From: Metellina segmentata | Taxonomy: Eukaryota > Arthropoda > Arachnida > Araneae > Tetragnathidae | Assembly (NCBI GenBank): GCA_947359465.1 | Contig: OX375875.1 | Location: 15,835,439 to 15,899,438, forward strand | DNA length: 64,000 nucleotides | Direction: 5' to 3' | In this document: positions 43,571 through 55,280 of the stretch, one piece after another | Position numbering within the stretch: the stretch's first letter is position 1 | Layout: each line of letters opens with the position of its first letter | Program-made: the position numbers and the translations under genes | The notes under the pieces: model-generated | What the model saw: only the letters and a program-made list of their open reading frames with translations | What the model was told of the DNA's origin: nothing | Databases searched by the model: none

Positions 43571-45003
43571 TATCTGTTTATTAAAAATCTTATTTCCAGT
43601 TTATACTTTAACAAATATTTGTACCGAGTTTGTTAATTTTTTTTTGTTTGCGATGTAAATAGTATTGTTAATTTTCTTTGTTTGCGATGTAAATAGTATT
43701 TCATACAGCAACACACGGCACAGTATCAGATACTTATTCGGATTTGTAACAGTCTGGTGTAGTACTTTATATGTATCGCATAAAAATAATAGTTATAAAA
43801 TAAAAGCAACTGATGTGATGATTTGGATATGAATGCACGTTTATGAAAGTGGTTCGTCGAATGTTTCGTTGGGAACCATAATTTCAAGATTATGTCCTTT
43901 GGGTCATATTTATAAATGAGATTTTACTCGGGTTTGGGGGTTGAATAAACTATGATCTTTTGCTTGCATGCTTATTTTAATTCTACTATATATTTTTAAT
44001 GATCACTTCAAATTGGTGAGTAAAAAAAAATTACAGACGCTTATAACAGAGATAATGATGATATATTTAAAATTTAGTGCAGTAAATTTCAACCCTTTTC
44101 ATCTTTAGAACTCGTCAATTAACTCCTAAAATTATACTTCTCCCTAAAAAATATATTTATTTGTCAATGTGAAAAAAATAGGAAATTTTGCTTTCTAAAA
44201 ATGAAACTAACTTAAAATTGTGACTCATAAAGATAAAAATATTAAGAAAATATAAATGTTTTTAAGAGACGATTTATAATGTGGAAATTTATTTAAGCTT
44301 AAGAGATATCTAATGTTATCAATTTTTTAATCTTTATTACCTCTGTTTTTATTGTTTATAGATTTAGTACCAATTTGACTACCTGTTCTCATCTGTTTAC
44401 TTATAGTTTTGCTTGTTTACAAAACTGAGAGTAATTGCTACATGTTTTGCTGCAGAGGATGAGGCAAAATCTTTCTGAAACTGTTTTTGTGATACAATTT
44501 AACCAAAAACCAACGCCCAAAATTATTTCTAATAATGTTTCTTGTAATTATTCGGATACCCACTGGTTAAAAAGTAAAAACTAAACCGTTGAAATGAAAC
44601 AAATCTTACATCAATTTAAACCGTTTCACCATCAGCGCCATTCTTGCGGCACAACTGTTGAAAATTCAAAATGTAGAGGAGAAGAGCTCAATGCATTTGT
44701 AGACCGCTCGTTTTACAATTCTGCAATTAAAGCAAATTGTAACACCATTCGTAATCGAGATGGTCTCTTGCATCATTCTTTTGATAGCAGCACAAAGTAG
44801 CTTTCAATATTCTCTTTTATTGACAACGGGAGCAAGTGATCAAACATGTTATTTGTTTATTCAATGGTTCACAAATGAGTTCAAGTGAGAGTGATGTCCA
44901 CGAATTCATCACGTGACTGAACGGATGATGTTTCTACTGTCTTTTAGAGAACTGATTCATTGCACAAATAGATGTATGCATATGTATATGTTTCTCTGTA
45001 CAT
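43571..45003. other. unassigned AT-rich sequence
   Basis: A short direct duplication ('tttgcgatgtaaatagtatt' twice, about 43648-43700). A region at 44570-44640 resembles 46612-46675, and 'cagtaaatttcaaccctttt' at 44080 resembles the hAT-like end at 46337. Otherwise nothing. Confidence 0.4.
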
Positions 45004-45179
45004 AAGGCCACGTTCACATGAGGCGGTTCAACGCGTGTACGACGAGGCTAGCAGGGTCCCGCCATTAAATTATGTTTATTTATTCCTCTAATTCAAGTAT
45101 CCATACTTGCGACCTTGAAGAGCGGGACCCTGAAAGCCTCGCCAACGCGCGTTTTACGCGCCTCATGTAAACGGGCCTT
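45004..45179. mobile_element. MITE with ~58-bp imperfect TIRs
   Basis: The left arm starts AAGGCCACGTTCACATGAGG. The right arm on the other strand starts AAGGCCCGTTTACATGAGGC. Both continue to 'cagggtcccgc', leaving only about 60 bp of AT-rich interior. The whole would fold into one hairpin. I could not fix a target duplication, so the superfamily is open. Confidence 0.8.
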
Positions 45180-46744
45180 GATATGGGAGGTTTCGTGGTA
45201 AGACCCTTTCATTAATTTCCCCCTGATTAATTGGAATTCACTTAATTTCAGAAATCTGCAGAGTATTTATCTTCTATGCTACAACTTAACTAATAGGAGG
45301 GTGTGAAGATCTAGAGTTGTAGAACAAAATTATATGTAATTGATGTGGACCAAAATTTATATTATTGGTATTATGTTATGTTTACAGGAGTGGGAGCGTA
45401 ATTTTCTGAACAAAAATATTTCTGCTCACAGATAAAGAAATAAAAATATTAAATTATTATTAATTTTATTAAATTAATAAAATTAGTTAAAGTAACCGGA
45501 TTCTTAGTTTCTAGACACGGTTGGTATTACATAATATGTACGCATATCTGCGTTTGCGTCATTGAAAAGATGCTAAGGAAACGCTTTTTTAGGAAACGCT
45601 TCTGATTTTCAGAAAAGGATATGTGTAATGGACTAGAAACTAGTAGGTGAAGTATTTTTCAGATAGTGAAGATTCTCATAAATTTAAAATTTTATTTTAA
45701 ATTCAATAACACCAGAATATTTTTCACGACTCTAAACATTTGTCATCTGAAGGAAATATAAATATTCCTCAAAAAATGGACTCCAAAAATTTCACCATCA
45801 CAAAATTTTATTTTGACATGAGCAATGCATGTCAAAATTATCAAAAGTTGACAATTTCGAGATACTTATGAAGTAAATTGTTTTGGTTGACAGTACAGTC
45901 GGGCAAAAATTGTTTGATACGTTAAATGCGTAATCCTCTGGGAATACTAAAGAAAACCGTCTAGAAAAGCTTCTCTTCCAAGTAAATTCAAACCTTTACT
46001 GCACAAAACAATTCACATGATTGAAAAAAAAGGTTAAACGTTTATAAAGGTTAAATGTTTATAAAGGGTTAAAAATGCTCTTATCGAATAAATATGTCTA
46101 TGATGAGCAATCAGTACTTATATTAGTATGGAATTGAGTAATTTTTTTTCGGGAAATGATGTCTATCATAAAAATATTTTATTTTATTTCTTTGAAATAT
46201 TAACCTGCCCCATAGCAATAATTTTATTTCAGAAAGGAAAGAGAAGGTTTTCTTAACGATTAATTTTTATCCGATAGGGATATTGATGTCATTCTAAGAC
46301 ACATTCCTAAAGAATGTGACAACAACACTGCAGATTCAGTGATTTTCAACCTTTTTCATCTCATTGAACATTTTGTTATAAGATGATAGCAAAACTTTTG
46401 CGGCACACCAAAAAATACTTTTTTGGGACGATTTGACTGAATAAAAAAATGTATAATTTTGATTGATTTACTTAGATAAAAAGAGTAGTTACAGATCCAC
46501 TTTGCTCCAAAGTGACTTTTTGAAACAACTTCTTTAAGCTTTGTACTAACAAATCATACCCAAACTATTTATACAGGTACAATTTAAAATTATTGTGAAA
46601 GTATAGATGTTAAAAGTTAAAAACTAAACATTTGAAATAAAATAAATCTTTCACACAATATAACCATCGCTGTTGTGGATTTCGTCTCTTGTAATTTTCA
46701 GATCAATTCTTACGATTTTTAAAGATAAATAACAACACAATCTA
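45180..46744. other. unassigned AT-rich sequence with a hAT-like end
   Basis: 'cagtgattttcaaccttttt' at about 46337 followed by 'catctcattgaaca' looks like one end of a hAT element. I see no matching right end. Nothing else is supportable. Confidence 0.35.
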
Positions 46745-46972
46745 CTTGTATTTTATCATCGCGACGAAACTTTCTTAGAATTACAAAGCATTTTTTTTTG
46801 TAGAATCAAAACTCATTCCCATGTTCTGCGGAATTTCCCTTCCCGAGTTAACCGAAATTATTTTCTCACCGCGGTTACCACACGTCAAGCAATTGCAAAA
46901 CAGGATATGTGGATTTCACTTTGCCGAAAACAAAGCCACGAGCAGTGAAAAATATATGAGGACCCAATTCAA
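46745..46972. repeat. direct duplicate, left copy
   Basis: Shares ordered blocks with 47655-47875: 'catcgcgacgaaactttc', 'agaattacaa', 'gtagaatc.aaa', 'agttaac.gaa', 'tcaccgcgg', 'caagtcaa', 'aacaaagccacgagc' and 'gaggacccaattc'. The pair flanks the MITE below. Confidence 0.65.
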
Positions 46973-46990
46973 GAAAAACAAACCCAATTA

Positions 46991-47424
46991 AGGTCCGGTG
47001 TACACATCCGGTTTTTTAACGCATGGTGCCGCTCCGGCAACGCACGTGCGGTCTGAGATACATTAGATCCAATGGAGCGGTGCACACATGCCTCCGGCGA
47101 CGCTAGTCCAACTTGCGTGCAATTTGTACTGTAGTTCCCCACGTCGCCGCACATGACTCTCCGTACTGAAGTATCTTGTTTTCATAAATAAATGGAATAT
47201 AAATAATAATTCATAAATGGTTGCATCCAGTAGCGTCTTTTTTGTTTCAAAATATACTATTTTCACACCAAGTAAGCGAAATAAACACGTTTTCTTCGAT
47301 AGAATATTTATCGCAAATGGTGGGAAATGAGTTCATGCGTCATTTCACGGTTATGTGTGCATATATGGGCTTCGGTGTCGCAGCGGCGCCGCACGTTGAA
47401 AAACCGGATGTGTGCACCGGGTCT
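46991..47424. mobile_element. MITE with ~30-bp TIRs
   Basis: The left end is AGGTCCGGTGTACACATCCG and the right end on the other strand AGACCCGGTGCACACATCCG. Both continue with 'gttttt.aacg'. The 434-bp interior encodes nothing. GC-rich ends and an AT-rich middle are typical of PIF/Harbinger-type MITEs, but I could not confirm a 3-bp duplication. Confidence 0.7.
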
Positions 47425-47654
47425 CATACTCTTGTCCACTGTTGGACGTTGCGCCATAAAACCTAAATCAACCAAAACAGCCCAATTAAAAAGGTAAAGA
47501 AAAAGTTGTGTCTTAAAAATAATGCTCCCTTTTTGCATCTGTCTGTGCCAGAGGATCTTTCCTTGCCAACGCAATACCAATACTTTAGATTGCAACATGT
47601 ATCTTACCCCTATCATGGAAAATATTGAAGAATGAAAACCGCAACTTATTTGTT

Positions 47655-47875
47655 CACTATCATTGCGATGAAACTTCCCAGAATTACAATTTGGGTAGAA
47701 TCCAAAAGCGCTCCCACGTTCTCTGTGGTCTTTCCTTTCCCTTTCTAAGTTAACTGAACTTGTCTTCTCACCGCGGGGGCACAAGTCAAACAGTTGCGAA
47801 ACAGGAGATGTGAATTACACTTTCACGAGAACAAAGCCACGAGCGGTGGAAAAAGTTTGAGGACCCAATTCTAAA
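47655..47875. repeat. direct duplicate, right copy
   Basis: Partner of 46745-46972, about 0.9 kb away in the same orientation, with many substitutions. Confidence 0.65.
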
Positions 47876-48710
47876 TAGGCACCGACTCCTTACCTTGACT
47901 CTGTAACCCTGACCCAGACACTCTTCTTCGTGGCACGATCCGGGACCTTGGTCCGAAAACCGAATTAACTCCGTTCAGTTCGTTATGGTCTTCAACCCAA
48001 ACCAGATTCATTCAGCACCTCTTTCGCTTTCTGTGTGATTCTTGGCCTGAAGCTTGCCATGCTGCTGTTACTTGGTGTGGGAAAGATAATCTGGGAAGAA
48101 AGAAGATAATCAGGACCTTGAACCAATAAAAGAACTGTCGAAACTTGGGATTTGTTAACTTTGCAGTTACCAGAGTTGAAACGGTCAAGATGTTATTGAG
48201 ATTTTGTTTTAGTCTCTGTCATTGAGAGTGGACGATGTTTTCTTTCCGATTAACCTGGTTTCTTGTTAGTTATATCTCATTGTTCTCAAGGAAACTTAGT
48301 ATGCAAATGTCTTATTTTTTGTGTTAAATATGCCTTGAGGATATACATGGCAAACATTTGCCCCGTATCTTTTTCAGGAAAAAAAATCAAACGATTTCTA
48401 AACGAAAATATATACTCGAGTATAAGAACTAATATTCTATTAAAAATTAATGGTTAAGGTAATTATAGAATGCGAACCATTTTTGATGCCTGGTAGAGTG
48501 TACGATAGTTTAGATCTTTGATGATATAATTTATTATTAAATTCGTTTTTGTTTTTATTATTAAATTCGTTTGACATCCTAACTCCTAACATACTTGACA
48601 AAATGCACCATATATTTCAGATAATTTGAATTAGAAATCAAAATGAAATTCGAGATCATGGCGACGAATCTAATTCTATTACTGAATACTTGGAGTGTCT
48701 AAATATAGTT
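47876..48710. other. unassigned sequence
   Basis: No supportable feature. Confidence 0.45.
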
Positions 48711-48906
48711 AATGGTTGGTTGAGTTTTATGGCACGCTAGGGTCAGATTTGGACAAACATAAGACAGACAATGTCAAATAACGGACATACGCCCAATTGA
48801 AGTTTTGCTGACACAGAAAAGAGAGATGCACGCAGAGTAAGTTACAGGATTTAAACTTACACCTCGTTTAACTCGCCGGCTGCTAGCGTAGTGGGCAAAT
48901 CCAAGG
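48711..48906 (-). repeat. SINE-D-like repeat, minus strand
   Basis: Begins with 'ggttggttgagttttatggc', the reverse of the SINE-D tail, then 'cgcccaattgaagttttgct' and 'gacacagaaaagagagatgc' shared with 51373-51520. Confidence 0.55.
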
Positions 48907-50635
48907 AGGCAAAGTAAGAACATTTATACACTAAAAAAGCAAATAATATTTTACTATTGATTTCAAAAAGAACTAATCATAGATTTTCTCAAATATTTAT
49001 TATATTAGTAGATGCTTAAAAATTTTTTTTATAACTTCTGGATTATAGATAAAATTACAATCAATCCATCTTTATTTCTTACTCATCCATTCTTGTCTGA
49101 TCTTAACTATTAGCAATGATGGAAGCAGCATTGGCTGAATTTAGTACCGTACGAAGTTTGGGTATGAGATTTAGAGTTGTGTTACTGTGGACACAGTTAT
49201 CTCTGTTTAAAATTCTATGTACTTTTCTGGTGCTCGTCTATAACTTCACGACGTTTGACAGAATTCCTGAAAATTTTGATTCGAAAGGACCAAAAAATTA
49301 TCTTTTAGTATCCGCTGAAGTACATATAAAGCTACAAGAATTTTTTGTGGTTTCTATTTTAAAAAAACCTTTTTGAACAATTTTCATTGTTAATGAAATT
49401 TTGAGATTTGATGTTTGGTATCACGAAAGTTCCAAGTCCAATTTCTTTATAGAAGTTAGTTGATATGCATCTTACGATTTAATTAAATTATATATACTAG
49501 GCGCCTTTTTTTTTTTTTGCATGACAATAAAATAAGATATATCAGATGCACTATTTTTGTAATGAAAGTTAAGAAAATATCTACTGAAGTATTGAGGAAA
49601 ATAATATTTTTTCATAATTTGTGTGGGATATATTTTTATCAGAAGAGAAAATATATTGAATGATTTCAAAGCAATTAAATATTAATCTAAATGCGAAATA
49701 GTAAGTTATATCACGTTTCTTGCGAAAATATTATTCATTTATAAAGCTATTACATATTTTCACGGTAGAATTGTCATACAATTTTAACTGATTTAAGCTG
49801 TAGTCCAAATATAATCAGCCCTTATTTAGAAAAGGAAAATTAGAGCAACATTTCAAACCACAATGAATTGAAACTAAATTTATGCTCTGAGATACATCAA
49901 AACGTAAACGGTCTAAGATTTAAATAATCAACTGTGTACTTATAGCTTGATCGTTCGGCATTGAACCAGCTCTCTAATAGATGATTTCTACCCAAGATGC
50001 TTTAATATTCAAAGCCTCAATGCTTTTGTTTTACACATGTTAACAGACTTATAAATGCTTTAACATTAATTACTACCCCTAAATCTAATCAGAACTGAAC
50101 ATACCAAACTAATTCAACGATCACAGTCGTAGCATTAAAGCTAAGTATGTTATAGGTTTGAAACACTTCAATTAATACATTTAAAAGCTTATCGAATCCT
50201 TTTCGTACTAACATATTAAGAATTTTACTAAACCAATTAGTCACTACATATTTTCAACATGCAGACAAACACTAAACAACTACAAGCAACTTAATTAAAC
50301 AAACAACATGCAGACAAACCCATCACTACTAAACAAATTGACTCATAGAACGCGATCCAAACAATGCCACTCAACACAGTTAATTCATATTCACGATATT
50401 TAAAATAAAACAATTCGCTTTTTATCAGATCAAATCCATTACTACAATTAAATATGCATTTAAACACAATAATGTTTCTCACTAACTGTCTAATAACGAG
50501 CGACGAATTTAATAATACGTCGGTCAACGAATAATAAATTACTGATCCAAACATGATAAAGAACCAATCTCTTAAAACTTCAGCTATTTGCATTTAAACA
50601 CTGATGACACTGAGCTCATAAATAAGCAAGCACAC
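48907..50635. other. unassigned AT-rich sequence
   Basis: No supportable feature. Confidence 0.5.
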
Positions 50636-50639
50636 AGAT

Positions 50640-50765
50640 AAAGCATACAGAGCAAACATACAGACCAAGCACACATACCAAGCATACATATCAAGCATAC
50701 AGAGCAAGCATATAGAGTAAGCATACAGACCAAGCATACAGTTCAAGCATAACAGACATACACTC
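50640..50765. repeat. short ~16-bp minisatellite
   Basis: About eight degenerate units of 'aagcatacagaccaagcata' type: 'cagagcaaacatacagacca', 'agcatacatatc' and so on. It shares 'catacagagcaaacat' with the 105-bp satellite downstream, so it may be a local expansion of part of that unit. Confidence 0.75.
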
Positions 50766-51779
50766 AATGCTAACTTTACCAATTACACATAATGTTAAGA
50801 GTCAATCTGTCATAGATGAAATTTGACAAACTTCATAGACACGGATAAATTACACGTATTTAAACGCTGTAAACACTCAATCTTAACACCTACACAAGGA
50901 TGCAGAAATACGTACAAGGGTGCCTCATTTTGTCAAAAATGCACTTAATATAGCTAAGTCAAACATTTTCACTTACAAGAGATGGTCGGATACTTTATAG
51001 GCATGGACGCGTAAACCTGAACGTGTTATAAGCTCACTCTTAACACCTCAGTTATTTGTATTTAAACACACAACACAACGCAAAATCAAAGTGTTAACTC
51101 TTAGATCAATACAAACAGAAAGCATGCAGATATACACTTACTGCTACCTTTACCAACTATATACAACGTTAAGTTTCACGATCGGTCTCACACGAGAAAG
51201 ATGAATGCTTTATTGGCATGGATAAATACTTGTATAACTATGTTTTAAACACACAATCTTAACACTTTCACAAAGCAATCTAATTCGGAAATACAATCAC
51301 GCTGAAATTAACTGGCGTTTGCCATGCCAGGTAATGTAAGTGTCACAATCTTCCGTTTATATAAGACAGTTGGATTTTTGGTTGAGTTTTATGGCGTAAG
51401 GGTCATATTTTACCACGCTGCGTCAAGCGCAAGGTAAGCAACATCAAGCAATGGACGTACCCAAGGGGAGTTCTACTGACGCAGGAAGGAGAAATGCCCC
51501 ACCCGGTTGACAGTCGGATGTATTTATTACTTATCTAACTATCTTAACAAGTTTAATTATTCACATCTAAACCCTCTAAACACTAAATCTGAACACCGTA
51601 CACGAAACACTTATCAAAATCAAGAGATAACTGCATGACCTATACATACAACTTGTAAAATTGAACTCATTGCTACTTTTACCAAACATACAATGTAAAG
51701 CGTCACAATCTCTCACTTACGCAAGGAATTTAGCTACATACAGAGATTGGTTTGGGTTTTATGGCGCAAGGTCCAATAG
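50766..51779. repeat. degenerate flank of the 105-bp satellite with SINE-D insertions
   Basis: Diverged pieces of the 105-bp unit recur ('acgttaagtttcacgatc', 'gcgtcacaatctctcactta', 'tgctacctttaccaac'). They are broken by two SINE-D-like pieces: 51373-51520 and the short 51749-51785 ('gggttttatggcgcaaggtc'). Confidence 0.55.
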
Positions 51780-52845
51780 TTTACATTCAGAGAAAACTTG
51801 CAGAATTACATACTTTAAGTGATGTACTCCATGCAACCTTTACCAAATATACGCTTAGCGTAAAGCATCACAATCTCTCACTTACACGAAAAATCTGGCC
51901 TATACATACAGAGCAAACATGTAGAATTACACTCAATGCAACCTTTGCCAAGTATACACTTAATGTAAACCGTCACTGTCTCTCACTTACACGAGAAAGT
52001 TGACCTATACATACAGAGCAAACATGTAGAATTACACTCAATGCAACCTTTACCAAATATACACTTTATGTAAAGCGTCACTATCTCTCACTTACGCGAG
52101 AAAGTTGGCCTATACATACAGAGCAAACATGTAGAATTCCACTCAATGCAACCTTTGCCAAATATACACTTTATGTAAAGCGTCACTATCTCTCACTTAC
52201 GCGAGAAAGTTGGCCTACACATACAGAGCAAACATGTAGAATTACACTCAATACAACCTTTGCCAAATATACACTTTATGTAAAGCGTCACTATCTCTCA
52301 CTTACGCGAGAAAGTTGGCCTATACATACAGAGCAAACATGTACAATTACACTCAATGCAACCTTTTCCAAATATACACTTTATGTAAACCGTCACTATC
52401 TCTCACTTACGCGAGAAAGTTGGCCTATACATACAGAGCAAACATGTAGAATTACACTCAATGCAACCTTTGCCAAATATACACTTTATGTAAACCGTCA
52501 CTATCACTTACGCGAGAAAGTTGGCCTATACATACAGATCAAACATGTAGAATTCCACTCAATGCAACCTTTGCCAAATATACACTTTATGTAAAGCGTC
52601 ACTATCTCTCACTTACGCGAGAAAGTTGGCCTATACATACAGATCAAACATGTAGAATTACACTCAATGCAACCTTTGCCAAATATACACTTTATGTAAA
52701 GCGTCACTGTCTCTCACTTACGCGAGAAAGTTGACTTCTACATACATAGAAAAATTGTAGAATTACACTCAATGCTACCTTTACCAAACATACGCTCACT
52801 GCAAAAAGCATCACAATCACTCACTTAACACGAGAAAGTTGACAG
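51780..52845. repeat. 105-bp tandem satellite, about 10 units
   Basis: 'gagaaagttggcc' recurs at 52098, 52203, 52308, 52413, 52514, 52619 and, as 'gagaaagttgac', 52724, with decayed earlier copies at 51888 and 51993. The period is 105 bp throughout, except one 101-bp unit that lost a 'tctc'. Inner units are nearly identical and outer ones are diverged, as expected of unequal exchange. Confidence 0.95.
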
Positions 52846-53340
52846 AACGTTTTCGTGATCGGCTAACGAGGAAAAAGGCACAAAAAGGAACAACTCCTTG
52901 CTCTCGTTTTCTCCAGATCGCGAGCGTGGCACGTGCAGGGATGATCCAGAATTGCATCAGAATCTTCCCTTTCCCTTTTTAAAACCTCTCTAGCGGCTGT
53001 GGGTCAGTGGGTCGCACTCGGAAATAGCCACTCGCGCTGGTCAGCGGAGTCCAAGGTGATCGCACGCCGCCGGTCAGGGTCGATTCGCCGGTCAGGTGGA
53101 ATGCCTCTCGGTCAAGGGTACCGGAGGAATTCACGAAGCTCTTAACGCGTTTTCTTGTTCTTCGGTCTTCTGACACGTAATTGATCGTGCGTGCGCTGGA
53201 GCTCGTATTTGATGAATGGAAAACGGTCGTGTTGGCGTGGAGAGAAATGCGGGGTTGGTCAACCCTCACGGTGGTTGTCTCGCAGATCTTGATCTCTTCT
53301 CGTTAAACAGATCGGCAGAATCTCAGTGACGAGACATCTA
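52846..53340. other. CpG-rich block next to the satellite
   Basis: Composition changes abruptly to GC-rich with many CpG, in strong contrast to the AT-rich window. It contains the short repeat 'gccggtcag.gtcgattcgc'. A 96-codon minus-strand frame (53269-52979) has no domain I know. I see no TATA box or splice context that would make it a promoter. Confidence 0.5.
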
Positions 53341-53424
53341 ATCGCTTGCGAAACGGGTCAGATCTTGATGGACGAGATATCCCGTCGAAACCACTTGAAG
53401 GGTTTGCTCTTAATGTTTCTATTC

Positions 53425-53697
53425 GTGGAGCTGAATAAGCTTGGTGGGTTTGGTACCACTGTGAGTTGTAAGGCGTTTAAGTTCGATTCCTGTCTATATA
53501 TATCTCTGTCTTCTGTGTCACGAAATCTTTCATTGTGTGTATGGGCTGTAGTGGTTCAATCAGTTCACCCACTGTAGCTTGGAGAACATGACCCTTGCGC
53601 TATAAAGCCCAATATTGAGTGTATGTCCTGTACTGGACTTCTCTTGACTTGTGTTTGGATAAAATATGGCCCTTGCATCATGAAATCCAACAAATCA
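53425..53697 (+). repeat. SINE-D plus a second 3' fragment
   Basis: Body with 'taagttcgattcctgtctat' (B-box-like) and a tail 'gcgctataaagccca', followed from 53613 by another tail, 'tgcatcatgaaatccaacaa'. The two lie in tandem. Confidence 0.5.
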
Positions 53698-53715
53698 AAC
53701 TCTACTTTATTTATA

Positions 53716-54284
53716 CACTACCCTATAATAATGGACCGGAGAGCAAGATATGATGGTATAAAGGAAAGAATACATGCTTTAATAGGGGTGGTCCCCCACG
53801 TGCTGCAATTACACTAACAACCCCCTTCTGGGCATACTTTCAACAAGGTTTGGATACACGGCTATGGATATTTGCGTCCATTCCTGCTGCAAGAATATCG
53901 CGAGCTCAGCAGTAGATTTCGGACGGGGTTCCCTGGTCCGTAAGCGTCGCTCTAACTCGCCCCAGAGATGTTCTATGGGGTTTAGGTCGAGATTCTGAGC
54001 AGTTTAGGGAAGACGTTTTACATCTATATCTTGATACCATTGCTCTACAGAGGATGCAACATGACATGGAGCGTTGTAGTCCTGGAAGTAACATTCGTCC
54101 ATTCCATAAAATTGGCAGAGCATAGGATGAATCTGATTATCCAAAATGATCATGTAGGCACCGGCGTTCAATTGACCAGGAACAACATGCAAAGGTCCCA
54201 GGCCATACCACCAAAAACGCCCCCAAACGAGCAGTCGGATTGTATGCAAATCCTCTGTCGTCCGGTCCATTATTGAGGGTAGTG
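53716..54284 (-). mobile_element. deleted Tc1-type element T3, copy 3
   Basis: TA-flanked (53714-53715, 54285-54286) with TIRs CACTACCCTATAATAATGG and (other strand) CACTACCCTCAATAATGG. Its minus-strand frames give 'GLGPLHVVPGQLNAGAYM', YFQDYNAPCH (second catalytic block) and decayed downstream parts with stops. The 5' deletion junction is the same as in 23269 and 33131. Confidence 0.87.
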
Positions 54285-54286
54285 TA

Positions 54287-55145
54287 CATCGAGTATTCAT
54301 CAGTAACATCGGAGTTGTTGCGGAGCTGGAATTTGATTACGGTTTCCAATTTAAAAGGCCATATAAAATATCTGCTCAAGCATAAGTTTTTGTGAATTAA
54401 GGAGTCAATATTTCCAAATCAAATCAACACGAGAGTATGCCTCCTTTTCCATTGTGTCAACCTATATACTCCAAACCGACTCAACAATAGCACAACTAAA
54501 ATTCCAGACTTGAACTGCACAATGGAGGCGATTGCCGGTAGTAATGTCGTTAACTTAAGTCTCAAATCATGAAGCAATCTTAAACACTGTATCTGCTATA
54601 TTGTTTACATTTCCTACTTTAAATATGAATAACAGCTATCTCATTTCTGTGCTCAGATGGCAAAATGTTATAAGTCCTTTTACCCAAAAAATTGATTAAG
54701 TCCCATGCTGGAATCTGATTTGTTAATGTTTAGAAGGTGGCAATATGTCTTTTCTTTCAGTTTATGAGAAAGCAAAGTTCAAAAATTGTAATAAGTCAAA
54801 AACCACAGAACTACGTTTGGAATCTTGAATCTTAAAGTTGCTGTCACGAAAAATTAAAAAAAAAATGACTTATATCATTTTGCCATTTGAGCACAGATTT
54901 AGTAACAACGCTAGATGATTATAATTGTTTTATCTTAATATTTCTCTTCAATCTAGAGTTTGTACGTAACTCTACTTAGTACCATTAAACTAAAACATCC
55001 ATTCCAAACCCTCCGATTTATTCAATTCATTTATTTGTGTCGCGTTCATTTCTTGTGTTTCGGAAAGGATTTAAAAAAATCGTAATAAATCACAAAGGCA
55101 TTGATAGATGTTTTATTTATTTTCATTTCAAAAGATGGATGAAAA
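54287..55145. other. unassigned AT-rich sequence
   Basis: No supportable feature. Confidence 0.5.
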
Positions 55146-55280
55146 ATGTTTTTTTAATAAAATATTGCTTTAATTCATTTCCAGTTTTGTATGTTTTTTT
55201 AATAAAATATTGCTTTAATTCATTTCCAGTTTTGTATGTTTTTTTAATAAAATATTGCTTTAATTCATTTCCAGTTTTGT
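55146..55280. repeat. 45-bp tandem repeat, 3 units
   Basis: Three identical copies starting 'atgtttttttaataaaatat' at 55146, 55191 and 55236. Each ends in 'catttccagttttgt', which resembles a 3' splice site, but I see no exon. Confidence 0.95.

Noticed and set aside
46337..46640. Complete hAT element at 46.3 kb
   Set aside because: Only one hAT-like end is visible; no matching right end or 8-bp duplication found.
52979..53269. 96-residue minus-strand ORF in the CpG-rich block as a gene
   Set aside because: GC-rich DNA has few stops by chance; no motif, splice site or homologue recognised.
55146..55280. Coding tandem repeat (88-residue ORF at 55037-55303)
   Set aside because: The 45-bp unit is AT-rich with a poly-T tract and AATAAA. 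The open frame follows from unit length.
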